This document shows positions 36,479-44,726 of a DNA stretch of 64,000 nucleotides, piece after piece; the stretch's first letter is position 1; each line of letters opens with the position of its first letter. Position numbers and translations under genes: made by a program. Under the pieces are notes generated by a model. That model was not told the DNA's origin, searched no databases, and worked only from the letters and a program-made list of their open reading frames with translations. Source of the DNA: UBA1952 sp965200035 (GTDB lineage Bacteria; Bacteroidota; Bacteroidia; Chitinophagales; Chitinophagaceae); the NCBI GenBank assembly GCA_965200035.1, contig OZ241334.1:3348001-3412000 (forward strand). Reading direction: 5' to 3'.

Positions 36479-37816
36479 ATGAAAAAAGTTTTATTCTCCT
36501 TCCTCAGTACGCTGTTTCTATTTGCTGCACAGCAGTCGTCAGCGCAGAATACCGTCCGGGTATTTGATAGTGTGGTCTTCTATGATGGCTATGCAGGACT
36601 TGTATCCAATCCGCCGCCAACAGGCGTCAAGCGCTTCCGCAATGATCTAGTAGCGCGTAAGCTCACCAGCGCAGAATTGCAATCTATTGGCACATCGCTG
36701 AGCATCCGTGTAAAGATCAAGCCGATCTGTGATAACTACGATCGTATTGGGAATGTAAACCTGACACTCGTTCCTAAAGGCGATACCACTTACAATCCGA
36801 ATACAGTAACACGGTTGGAAGTAGGGCGTTTCATCACTCCTTTTATGAATAAAAACCATAAGCCTGATACGGTCATTTACAACTACAGCGCCAATAATGT
36901 AGCGATGCTGCTGAAGGAAACGAGCATCACCACTTCTTATGATATCTGGGCAGAGCTGCAGGTATTTGGAGTGCCATACGCAGCGCAAACGCAGATCACC
37001 GGCTGCACCGGCCGTACAGATGTATTTGCCGGAACGCTTGACCTGATTACCAATTCACCGGCTCCAAGCCAGAGCAATAATGTACTGGTGCCAGTGGTTT
37101 TTCAGCATTACCTGAATAACTATGATTCTACAAAAACGGATACGATAGGTCTTACCACCAAGACATTCACCATGAATGTGCCGAATGCGCTTTCCGATGC
37201 CGCACTGTTTCTGATTACTTCTAACCACGGCTCAAATGCCAATGGCGAAGAGTACAACCGCCGTCAGCATTTCATCTATTTCGATGACCGTGAAGTGAGC
37301 AACTACATACCGGGCAGCACATCCTGCGAGCCTTTCCGTAAAGTAAACACACAGAGCAATGGTATCTATGGCACAACAGCTATGTCAGATGCCGACTGGC
37401 AGTCGTTCAGCAACTGGTGCCCCGGTGATGTGATTCCGATTCGTGGCATTCATCTGGGTCCAGTAACCGCCGGTACGCATAAATTCCGCATTTCAGTTCC
37501 TGACGCCGTTTTCTCCGGTCAGCAGGGGTACATTCCCGTATCGTTGTATCTGCAGGGCAAAACATCCGGTGCGCTGGCTGTTCCAAATGTAAATTTGCCG
37601 GAAGTAGTGCTGTATCCTAATCCCGTTAATGATGCATTGAACATTAAGTCCAGTGCGCGGATCAGTAAAGTAGAAGTTTACAATTTAGTTGGTCAGAATG
37701 TGCTTCAGGGCACCAATGACAAGCTTGACCTGTCTTCTCTGACTGTAGGAATGTATTTGGTACGCATTTATTTTGCCAACAACCAGAGTGTGGTTCAAAA
37801 GATATCTGTGAAATAA
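36479..37816 (+). CDS. Secreted PNGase F-like peptide-N-glycosidase with T9SS sorting domain
   Basis: 445 residues; the signal peptide ends near AQQSSAQ. Both halves of a PNGase F fold are visible. The N-terminal part has VFYDGYAG, CDNYDRIGNV, LEVGRFITPF and IWAELQVFG. The C-terminal part has LITSNHGSNANGEEY, RRQHFIYFDD, NWCPGDVIP and GTHKFRISVPDA. PNGase F removes N-linked glycans from Asn; Asp in NYDR and Glu in AELQVFG are candidate catalytic residues by analogy. The C-terminus is a Por-type sorting domain (LYPNPVNDALNI). It ends before a strong terminator and stands alone. Confidence 0.85.
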   Translation: MKKVLFSFLSTLFLFAAQQSSAQNTVRVFDSVVFYDGYAGLVSNPPPTGVKRFRNDLVARKLTSAELQSIGTSLSIRVKIKPICDNYDRIGNVNLTLVPKGDTTYNPNTVTRLEVGRFITPFMNKNHKPDTVIYNYSANNVAMLLKETSITTSYDIWAELQVFGVPYAAQTQITGCTGRTDVFAGTLDLITNSPAPSQSNNVLVPVVFQHYLNNYDSTKTDTIGLTTKTFTMNVPNALSDAALFLITSNHGSNANGEEYNRRQHFIYFDDREVSNYIPGSTSCEPFRKVNTQSNGIYGTTAMSDADWQSFSNWCPGDVIPIRGIHLGPVTAGTHKFRISVPDAVFSGQQGYIPVSLYLQGKTSGALAVPNVNLPEVVLYPNPVNDALNIKSSARISKVEVYNLVGQNVLQGTNDKLDLSSLTVGMYLVRIYFANNQSVVQKISVK

Positions 37817-37835
37817 TTAATCATTCGATAATGAG

Positions 37836-37865
37836 AAAGGGCGCTGTAATTCAGCGCCCTTTTTG
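37836..37865 (+). terminator. Terminator after the PNGase F-like gene
   Basis: AAAGGGCGCTG, loop TAATT, CAGCGCCCTTTTT: an 11-bp stem with a T-run, 20 bp after the stop codon. Confidence 0.92.
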
Positions 37866-37917
37866 TTATCCGGTTGCATTCAATAGGATTTAAGCCCGAT
37901 GCATCGTGAATACAACG

Positions 37918-37925
37918 TACCTTTG
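37918..37925 (+). promoter_or_regulatory. TAnnTTTG promoter of der
   Basis: TACCTTTG is an exact -7 match ending 20 bp before the ATG at 37946. Confidence 0.55.
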
Positions 37926-37945
37926 CACGCTAAATTTAAAATGCA

Positions 37946-39295
37946 ATGCCCGGATTTACCGTAGCAATTGTTGGCCGGCCAAATGTGGGAAAGTCAACCC
38001 TGTTCAATCGTCTGCTCGAACAGCGCAAAGCCATCGTGGATGATGAGAGCGGCGTTACGCGTGACCGTCAGTATGGCGTAGCCGACTGGAACGGAAAGTC
38101 ATTCAACCTGATTGATACGGGTGGTTTTGTGAATAACAGCGCAGATATATTTGAGCAGGAGATCAAAAAGCAGGTGCTGATTGCGCTGGATGAAGCCGAT
38201 CTGATCCTGTTTGTATGCGATGTAATGACGGGCATTACCGGCCTTGATGAAGAAATGGCAGGCGTTTTGCGCCGGGGTTCCAAGCCGGTGCTGATGGTCG
38301 TGAATAAGGTAGATAATGCGGAGCGCGGCCTGATGGCAACAGAATTTTACAGCTTTGGCTTTGAGCATACTTATTTCCTGTCCTCCATTTCCGGCAGCGG
38401 TACGGGTGAGCTGCTCGATCAGGCCACCTCTTACATGCCTGAGCCGGAGCCGGAAGAAAATGAGGAGAATGCTGTAGAAGAAGGCGCTAACCAACTGCAC
38501 GGAAATGACCTGCCCAAGTTTGCCATTATCGGCCAGCCGAATGCCGGTAAAAGCACTATGCTCAACGCCCTGATCGGCAAAGAGCGCACTATTGTAAGCA
38601 GTATTGCCGGTACCACCCGCGATACCATTCATACACACTACAACCTCTTCAACCGTGAATTTATTCTTATAGATACTGCAGGTATCCGTAAGAAAAAGAA
38701 TGTGCATGAAGATCTCGAATTTTACTCAGTGATCCGCGCCATCCGTGCTATGGATGAAGCCGATGTCTGCCTGCTGATGATTGATGCCACCAAAGGCGTA
38801 ACCGCGCAGGATGTGAGCATCTTCAGCCTCGCTACACGTAAGGGCAAAGGTATTATTCTGCTGGTCAATAAATGGGATCTGGTCAATAAGGAAACCAATA
38901 CAGCCCGTGACTTTGAAAGTGAGATTAAAGATAAGATTGCACCTTTTACCGATGTGCCGGTCATTTTCGTTTCTGCTACCGAGAAGCAGCGCATCTTCCA
39001 GGGCATGGAAAAAGCCATTGAAGTGTACGAGAACCGCCGCCGCCGCGTGCAGACTTCACAATTAAATGAGGTTATGCTGAAAGAGATCGAATATTATGCC
39101 CCGCCTATGACGCGCGGCCATCAGGTGAAGATCAAATTTGTAACACAGGTGCCAACAGCCGTGCCATCTTTCGCATTTTTCGCCAACTATCCGGATGCGA
39201 TCAAAGAACCTTACCGGAAATTTCTGGAAAACAAGATTCGTGCACATTACAACTTCTCAGGAGTGCCCGTGCGCATATTTTTCCGGCAAAAGTGA
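37946..39295 (+). CDS. der: Ribosome-assembly GTPase Der (EngA)
   Basis: 449 residues with two tandem GTPase domains, the mark of Der. Domain 1 has G1 VAIVGRPNVGKST (residues 7-19), DTGGF and NKVD. Domain 2 has GQPNAGKST, DTAGIRKKKNV and NKWD. A C-terminal KH-like domain follows (about 360-449). Der is needed for 50S subunit maturation. Acidic linker EPEPEENEENAVEEG joins the GTPase domains. The antitoxin gene starts 29 bp later. Confidence 0.96.
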   Translation: MPGFTVAIVGRPNVGKSTLFNRLLEQRKAIVDDESGVTRDRQYGVADWNGKSFNLIDTGGFVNNSADIFEQEIKKQVLIALDEADLILFVCDVMTGITGLDEEMAGVLRRGSKPVLMVVNKVDNAERGLMATEFYSFGFEHTYFLSSISGSGTGELLDQATSYMPEPEPEENEENAVEEGANQLHGNDLPKFAIIGQPNAGKSTMLNALIGKERTIVSSIAGTTRDTIHTHYNLFNREFILIDTAGIRKKKNVHEDLEFYSVIRAIRAMDEADVCLLMIDATKGVTAQDVSIFSLATRKGKGIILLVNKWDLVNKETNTARDFESEIKDKIAPFTDVPVIFVSATEKQRIFQGMEKAIEVYENRRRRVQTSQLNEVMLKEIEYYAPPMTRGHQVKIKFVTQVPTAVPSFAFFANYPDAIKEPYRKFLENKIRAHYNFSGVPVRIFFRQK

Positions 39296-39324
39296 TTTTC
39301 GTAAATTGAGGAAAATAGATTTTT

Positions 39325-39579
39325 ATGTCCGTAGCAGAATTGAAGGAACTGGTGCATCAGCGTGTAAATGAGGTGGAAGATGGATCGCTGCTCGAGGAAG
39401 TGCTTCGGTTTCTGAAGCCTGATGATAGAGTGGAAGAGCCGGGCATGCTTTACTTTATGGAGGAAGGGAAAAAAGAAATTGATCAGGCGATAGGGGATAT
39501 TGAGCGGGGTGATTATCATACACATGAGGAGTTTGCAAAGCTCATGAAAGAATGTATTGAACGCCACAGGGATAGTTAG
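39325..39579 (+). CDS. Probable antitoxin of a ParE/RelE-type toxin-antitoxin pair
   Basis: 84 residues, acidic and helical (LKELVHQRVNEVEDGSLLEEVLRFL), with a YFMEEGKKEIDQAI segment and the C-terminal pattern GDYHTHEEFAKLMKECI seen in Bacteroidota antitoxins paired with ParE-like toxins. It would bind and neutralise the toxin and perhaps repress the operon. The reading frame immediately downstream encodes a ParE-like toxin but is broken, so this antitoxin may be orphaned. Family assignment rests on length, pattern and the neighbour. Confidence 0.72.
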   Translation: MSVAELKELVHQRVNEVEDGSLLEEVLRFLKPDDRVEEPGMLYFMEEGKKEIDQAIGDIERGDYHTHEEFAKLMKECIERHRDS

Positions 39580-39874
39580 AAATATTCGTTGATCTAAATG
39601 GATACGACGCGCTTTAGAGCATATTCAGCAATTTTGGGACGAGCGCAATGGTTCTTCTCGTTTCAGCGACCTGCTAACCTTTAAAACATTAGAGGCGGCT
39701 CAATTGCTGGCTTCGCAACCAATGATTGGAGGTAAGACCTCCATAAAAGATGTATATCAAAAGTTGATAGCAGAACATTTCCTGCTTATTTACCGCGTAA
39801 AATCTTCAGAAATTTTTATGCTCAGGTTTTGGGATGCCAGACAAAATCCGCAAAAGCTCAAAAGATATTTATAG
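39575..39874 (+). pseudogene. ParE/RelE-family toxin, nonsense mutation and no start codon
   Basis: Frame 2 from 39575 reads VRNIR, a TGA stop at 39590-39592, then SKWIRRALEHIQQFWDE and runs open to a TAG at 39872-39874. The product has the ParE look: LEHIQQFWDERNGSSRF, SQPMIGGKTSIKDVYQ, HFLLIYRVKSSEIFMLRFWD and a basic end, NPQKLKRYL. There is no ATG/GTG/TTG before the TGA in frame. The TGA stands where many relatives have Trp (TGG). The stop overlaps the rimO start by one base (TAGTG). An active toxin is unlikely unless the base calls are wrong. Confidence 0.78.
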
Positions 39875-41181
39875 TGAAAAATAAAACGCTCAGAAAAGAC
39901 AAGGTCAATATCATCACTCTTGGTTGCTCCAAAAACCTCGTGGACAGCGAGGTGCTCAGCGGACAGCTTCAGGCAAATGATATCAATGTGGTGCATGAGA
40001 GCGCTAAAAGAGATCACAACATAGTCGTGGTCAATACCTGCGGTTTCATCGATAAGGCCAAGGAAGAAAGTGTCAATACCATTCTTGAGCAGGTAGAGCT
40101 GAAGCGCCGCGGTAAGCTGGACAAGGTATTTGTAACAGGCTGCCTCAGCGAGCGATACCGGAATGATCTGGCGCTGGAAATACCGGAAGTGGATTCGTGG
40201 TTCGGAACGATGGAGCTGCCATTTATGCTGCAGAGCTTCAATGCCGATTATAAGAAAGACCTGATCGGCGAGCGCCTGCTGGCAACACCTTCGCATTATG
40301 CCTATCTCAAGATATCAGAAGGTTGCAACCGTACCTGTGCATTCTGCGCTATTCCATTGATGCGTGGCAATCATGTTAGCAAGACGATTGAAGAAGTAGT
40401 AACTGAAGCCAAAGCGCTCGTGCGCCGTGGTGTGAAAGAGATCATGCTCATTGCCCAGGAGCTGACCTATTACGGTCTCGACATTTATAAAAAGCGTGCG
40501 CTTGCGGATTTGTTGAAATATCTTTCCGATGTAGAAGGCTTACACTGGATTCGCCTGCACTACGCCTATCCATCCAAGTTTCCGTTAGAGATACTGGATG
40601 TAATGAATAAGCGGCCAAACATCTGCAATTACTTGGATATGCCCTTGCAGCACGCTTCAGACCCGATGCTGAAAGCCATGCGCCGCAATATTACCCAGGC
40701 AGAGATGCGCGATTTATTGGGAGAGATAAGAAGCCGTGTGCCGGGCATTTGCCTGCGTACAACACTCATTGCAGGTTTCCCCGGTGAGACGCGTGATGAT
40801 ATTGAAAGCCTGAAATCATTCCTGGAAGAGCAGCGTTTTGATCGCGTAGGTATCTTCACTTATTCACACGAGGAAAATACTCCTGGCCATGTACTGGAAG
40901 ATGATGTGCCTGCCGAAGAAAAAGAAGCACGTGCGCAGGAAGTAATGGAAGTACAGCAGGAAATATCCTACGAAAAGAATCAGGAAAAGATTGGCCACAC
41001 GTTTGAAGTGCTTATCGATAAAAAGGAAGCTGGCCGTTATCTGGCACGTACAGAATTTGACTCGGTAGAAGTAGATAATGAAGTAGTGATTGTAAGCGAT
41101 AAGCCTCTGCCAATCGGTGACTTCGTGCATGTAAAAATCACCAAAGCTTACGATTACGATCTGGAAGGGGAAGTGATATAA
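39874..41181 (+). CDS. rimO: Ribosomal protein S12 methylthiotransferase
   Basis: 435 residues from the GTG at 39874 (KNKTLRKDKVNIITLGCSKN). The frame extends to 39829, but that would add toxin-frame sequence with no homology. RimO is a radical-SAM enzyme that methylthiolates an Asp of ribosomal protein S12. The N-terminal MTTase domain has LGCSKNLVDSE, NTCGFID and TGCLSERY (three Cys for one cluster). The radical-SAM motif is EGCNRTCAFCAIP, and a TRAM domain is at the end. Confidence 0.95.
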   Translation: MKNKTLRKDKVNIITLGCSKNLVDSEVLSGQLQANDINVVHESAKRDHNIVVVNTCGFIDKAKEESVNTILEQVELKRRGKLDKVFVTGCLSERYRNDLALEIPEVDSWFGTMELPFMLQSFNADYKKDLIGERLLATPSHYAYLKISEGCNRTCAFCAIPLMRGNHVSKTIEEVVTEAKALVRRGVKEIMLIAQELTYYGLDIYKKRALADLLKYLSDVEGLHWIRLHYAYPSKFPLEILDVMNKRPNICNYLDMPLQHASDPMLKAMRRNITQAEMRDLLGEIRSRVPGICLRTTLIAGFPGETRDDIESLKSFLEEQRFDRVGIFTYSHEENTPGHVLEDDVPAEEKEARAQEVMEVQQEISYEKNQEKIGHTFEVLIDKKEAGRYLARTEFDSVEVDNEVVIVSDKPLPIGDFVHVKITKAYDYDLEGEVI

Positions 41182-41237
41182 AAGCCTTGCAAGTCCCGAA
41201 AGGGAGATTTACCATGTCGCTGGATGAAGGACTCAAT

Positions 41238-41939
41238 CTAATGAGCAAGCATCAGAAAAACAGCCGGTGATTTCTCAAGCCGCGGCATTTGCTTCTTCCA
41301 TTCATCTATAGTAAGCGTGCGGATTTGCTCGTCGGGAGCCGTCAGGTTTTGTGCAATGCAGATGCGTGTATTGCCGGCACAATTTTTAATCAGATCGGCT
41401 AATAACTGATTATTCCGGTAAGGCGTTTCGATGAAGAGTTGCGTCTGATATTCTTTTCTGGAAAGGGTTTCAAGCGCTTTGATGCGGGTGCTGCGCGCCG
41501 GATCCTTCACCGGCAAATAGCCGTAAAAGGCAAAGCTCTGGCCATTCAGCCCGGAAGCCATCAAGGCCAGCATCATAGAATTAGGGCCAGTTAAAGGCCT
41601 GATAACGGCACCAATGCGTTGTGCCGCGGCAACCAGCTCACTCCCCGGATCTGCAATACTCGGACAGCCGGCTTCGCTCATTACACCCACTTCATATCCT
41701 GCTTTCAGCCACTGTTTCAGAAGCGCGAAATCCGCTCCCTGATGTTTGTCTATTTCCGAAAACTCCAAAGGCTCAATCTGCAATTCAGGATGTAGCACTT
41801 TCAGCAGTCTTCTGCTGGTACGCGCATTTTCCACAAAAAAGTACCGAAGCCGGGCGGTGATGCCAAGCACTTCTGCAGGTAGTGTATGCAGCGCATCATC
41901 TGCTACAGGAACGGGAATGAGATAAAGCGTACCGGGCAT
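41238..41939 (-). CDS. RsmI-like SAM-dependent methyltransferase (tetrapyrrole methylase family)
   Basis: 233 residues from the ATG at 41939 (MPGTLYLIPVPVADDALHTL). It belongs to the tetrapyrrole methylase fold that includes RsmI, which 2'-O-methylates C1402 of 16S rRNA: GVMSEAGCPSIADPGSELV, IRPLTGPNSMMLALMASGL and QLFIETPYRNNQLL match. It is shorter than E. coli RsmI and resembles the compact Bacteroidota form, so the exact target is not certain. Convergent with rimO. Confidence 0.85.
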   Translation of the reverse strand: MPGTLYLIPVPVADDALHTLPAEVLGITARLRYFFVENARTSRRLLKVLHPELQIEPLEFSEIDKHQGADFALLKQWLKAGYEVGVMSEAGCPSIADPGSELVAAAQRIGAVIRPLTGPNSMMLALMASGLNGQSFAFYGYLPVKDPARSTRIKALETLSRKEYQTQLFIETPYRNNQLLADLIKNCAGNTRICIAQNLTAPDEQIRTLTIDEWKKQMPRLEKSPAVFLMLAH

Positions 41940-42026
41940 TGTTTTTGAGGGTAAAAGTAAAAAGGTAAATGCCAAAACCTATTTGAATGGCTGCTTCTCT
42001 TTTAAATTTTTACTTTTTAATTAAAT

Positions 42027-42632
42027 ATGGTTCTTCCGCCTTCCTTTTATACCCGCACAGATGTTGTGAACATAGCCCGTGAGCTTTTGGGGAAAGTGCT
42101 TGTTACAAATATAAATGGCATACACACTGCCGGAATGATTGTGGAGACTGAAGCCTACGCAGGGCCTACGGATAAGGCCTGCCATGCTTTTTGTAACCGC
42201 CGCACCCGCCGTACCAATATTATGTTTGAAGAAGGTGGGGTAGCCTATGTTTACTTGTGTTATGGCATTCATCACTTGCTCAATGTAGTAACGCATGGGA
42301 AAGAACAGCCTTATGCCATCCTCATTCGCGGCATCGAGCCGCTGGAAGGCATGGATGCAATGCTTGAGCGAAGAGGAATGGATGAATTAAAAGCCTCTTT
42401 GACGGCAGGTCCGGGCTCGCTGAGCGTAGCCTTGGGCATTACCACAGCACTATCCGGGATTTCATTGCAGGGACCGGAAATAACCATTGAAGATCGTAGC
42501 ATTAAAATATCCCAGAAAGACATCGTTACCGGTACAAGGGTAGGCGTAGCTTATGCCGCAGAAGATGCTTTATTGCCCTATCGTTTTTCTGTAAAAGGAA
42601 ACAGGTATGTAAGTAAGGGCAAGGGTTTATAA
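42027..42632 (+). CDS. DNA-3-methyladenine glycosylase (AAG/MPG family)
   Basis: 201 residues, full length for the family. AAG-type glycosylases remove alkylated or deaminated purines to start base-excision repair. Motifs: ARELLGKVLV, VETEAYAGPTDKACHA (contains the catalytic Glu of the ETEAY motif), MFEEGGVAYVYLCYGIHHLLNVV and LTAGPGSLSVALGI. The gene lies divergent from the RsmI-like gene and ends before a bidirectional terminator. Confidence 0.93.
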   Translation: MVLPPSFYTRTDVVNIARELLGKVLVTNINGIHTAGMIVETEAYAGPTDKACHAFCNRRTRRTNIMFEEGGVAYVYLCYGIHHLLNVVTHGKEQPYAILIRGIEPLEGMDAMLERRGMDELKASLTAGPGSLSVALGITTALSGISLQGPEITIEDRSIKISQKDIVTGTRVGVAYAAEDALLPYRFSVKGNRYVSKGKGL

Positions 42633-42658
42633 TGTCGCATTTGATGATACCTCTAAAT

Positions 42659-42688
42659 AAAAAGCCTCCGCATTTGCGAAGGCTTTTT
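42659..42688. terminator. Bidirectional intrinsic terminator
   Basis: AAAAAGCCTCCGC, loop ATTT, GCGAAGGCTTTTT: a stem with one mismatch, with A- and T-runs on both sides. It lies between the convergent glycosylase and PorP/SprF-like genes. Confidence 0.88.
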
Positions 42689-42706
42689 ATTTTACTTTAG
42701 CTAAGC

Positions 42707-43753
42707 TTAGAACTTAGGGCAAGAGAAGTTATAACGCTGCTCACGGTCACGCTTGTTGATGTGGCCATTGAACGTCAGAGATATTTCGTAAGCGCCTTGT
42801 CCGCCAGTTGCAGCAGAAAAGGAAGATGCATTCACATCATAAGTAATGCCGAGGGTAAACTTAGTCCACTCGAAACCTACGTAAGGGCAAATGGCATCAC
42901 CGTAGCGGTACCAGCCACCAAGATAGAATACAGTATTAGAGCGGTATTCAGGATCATGGCCCGGATTCAGTACGAAACCTGCGGCTGCACCCAGCATTAC
43001 TTCTGTAGCGCCAGCCTGAGATTGATACTGACCACTTGCATAAAGCACCGTGTTTTCATTCAGATCAAATGAGCCACCGAGGTAAGCATTGATGCGGCTG
43101 TGCAGTCTGTGCTCTTCGCCTGAAGAGGTCAGGAATTGCTCAACCGGGCGGGTAAGGTGATGATAAGCGACACCAGCGTAGGCAGTGCCATGCTCGCTCA
43201 CTTTACCGGAATACATAGCGCCGACAGTGAAATCAGGGTAAGAAAGATCTTTGTTAGGGAAACCTTCCTGTGTAGGACGTGTAATATCACCGGTTGTAGG
43301 ATCAAGCTGATCTTCGAAGCGAAGCTTATCAAATTCGATTGATTTCTGAACAAGCATGCCCTGTACACCCAGAGAGAATGTATGTTGCTTTTCCCGGCCG
43401 AAAGCCAGGTGATAAGCGGCGGAAAGCCCAACACTGGTGTTGGTGAGTGCGCCTGCACCGCTCTTGTCATATGCGGCAACGATGCCTATTCCCAGTGCGT
43501 GACCTTCAGGTAGCTTACCTTTGAGGGTAGCTACGTCAAATGATACAACACCCGTCTGGTAAGGATTAGAAGATACACTATACCACTGTGCGCGGTAGTT
43601 CGCAGTAACACGCACGTCAAACTTTGTGAGGCCGGTCATGGCAGGGTTGAGCATTAGCGGCGTGGCAAAATATTGGGTATGGTGAATATCTTGCGCCCGT
43701 ACAGAACCTATTGCTAACATGGCGGCACTCACGCCAAGTAATAATTTCTTCAT
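42707..43753 (-). CDS. PorP/SprF-family type IX secretion membrane protein
   Basis: 348 residues from the ATG at 43753. The signal peptide ends near IGSVRAQ, followed by DIHHTQYFATPLMLNPAMTG, the signature opening of PorP/SprF outer-membrane proteins. Later strands (AYHLAFGREKQHTFSLGVQG, GVAYHHLTRPVEQF) fit a barrel, and the C-terminus is aromatic (YNFSCPKF). PorP and SprF support T9SS export and anchoring, including gliding adhesins in Flavobacterium. Genomes usually hold several copies; no porE or sprE-type gene is adjacent, so the partner cargo is unknown. Confidence 0.9.
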   Translation of the reverse strand: MKKLLLGVSAAMLAIGSVRAQDIHHTQYFATPLMLNPAMTGLTKFDVRVTANYRAQWYSVSSNPYQTGVVSFDVATLKGKLPEGHALGIGIVAAYDKSGAGALTNTSVGLSAAYHLAFGREKQHTFSLGVQGMLVQKSIEFDKLRFEDQLDPTTGDITRPTQEGFPNKDLSYPDFTVGAMYSGKVSEHGTAYAGVAYHHLTRPVEQFLTSSGEEHRLHSRINAYLGGSFDLNENTVLYASGQYQSQAGATEVMLGAAAGFVLNPGHDPEYRSNTVFYLGGWYRYGDAICPYVGFEWTKFTLGITYDVNASSFSAATGGQGAYEISLTFNGHINKRDREQRYNFSCPKF

Positions 43754-43863
43754 CTGCAAAAAGTATGTTTTAAAATGCGGTTGTTAAGAGTTTCTGAAAG
43801 CCAAAGAAAAGCAATTCCTTTATATAATGCAAGACAATGGGTAAGATTATTTTAGTTGGGTCG

Positions 43864-44514
43864 TCAATTCTGTCTTTTACTTCCGTAAGACAGATCGCCT
43901 GAATCGCCCAGGCCGGGAACAATGTAACCCCGGGCCGTCAATTCCTCATCAATAGCGCCTGCCCAGATGGATACCTGAGGCAATTTACGCATAATATATT
44001 CTATACCTTGAGTACAGGCAATCGCCGCCACAATATGAATGGAAGAAGGCGTGCCATGTTCCAGCAGAGCCTCAATAGCCAGCGCCAGCGAAGCGCCCGT
44101 TGCCAGCATTGGGTCGGCTACAATCAGCGTACGGCCTTCTAAAGACGGAGTGGTCACGTATTCCTGCTTGATCTCGAAAGAGCCATCCCGGTGATGCTTG
44201 CGGTAAGCGGCTACAAACGCGGCATCCGCTTTGTCAAAATAGTTCAGAATACCTTGGTGCAGCGGCACGCCGGCGCGCAGAATAGTAGCCACCACGGGTT
44301 CTTGCTCCAGTTGCTCACAGGCAGCTTCGCCCATAGGCGTTTGTACGGTTACCGGCTGATATACAAGAGCTTTAGAGATTTCATAAGCCGCTACTTCGCC
44401 AATGCGCTCCAGATTTCTGCGGAAGCGCATCCGGTCATTCTGCACAGAAGTATCGCGTATTTCACGCATCCAGATACTGAGCAGCGAGTTCGTGTCACTG
44501 AGGTTAGTTACCAT
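43864..44514 (-). CDS. upp: Uracil phosphoribosyltransferase
   Basis: 216 residues from the ATG at 44514; the longer frame adds a low-complexity N-terminus. UPRTase makes UMP from uracil and PRPP in pyrimidine salvage. The PRPP loop is LIVADPMLATGASLALAIEAL, with ATILRAGVPLHQGIL before it and the uracil-binding end (ARGYIVPGLGDSGDLSYG), all diagnostic. Divergent from the E2 gene. Confidence 0.95.
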   Translation of the reverse strand: MVTNLSDTNSLLSIWMREIRDTSVQNDRMRFRRNLERIGEVAAYEISKALVYQPVTVQTPMGEAACEQLEQEPVVATILRAGVPLHQGILNYFDKADAAFVAAYRKHHRDGSFEIKQEYVTTPSLEGRTLIVADPMLATGASLALAIEALLEHGTPSSIHIVAAIACTQGIEYIMRKLPQVSIWAGAIDEELTARGYIVPGLGDSGDLSYGSKRQN

Positions 44515-44666
44515 CTTGAGCGCGAAGATAATTTTTTTGTTCTTAGCTGTAGAATTACCATTCAGCATCCGTTGCGTCGCACTCTTGTGCAGCTACAGCT
44601 CTATTCGGCTTTTCCGGCGCTGCACCACAAATCCGAAATCCGCATTCCGAAATCCGAAATACAGAC

Positions 44667-44674
44667 TACTTTTG
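44667..44674 (+). promoter_or_regulatory. TAnnTTTG promoter of the E2 gene
   Basis: TACTTTTG is an exact -7 match, about 52 bp before the ATG at 44727. It lies just downstream of a short CCGAAATCCG-type repeat at 44632-44661. Confidence 0.5.
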
Positions 44675-44726
44675 CAGCGCCTTATATTTTCTTAAGCATT
44701 TAATAAAAACACCCAGCAGATATCAT

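Noticed and set aside
39829..39873. N-terminal extension of RimO
   Set aside because: These codons overlap the toxin remnant and lack RimO homology; GTG at 39874 fits the family start.
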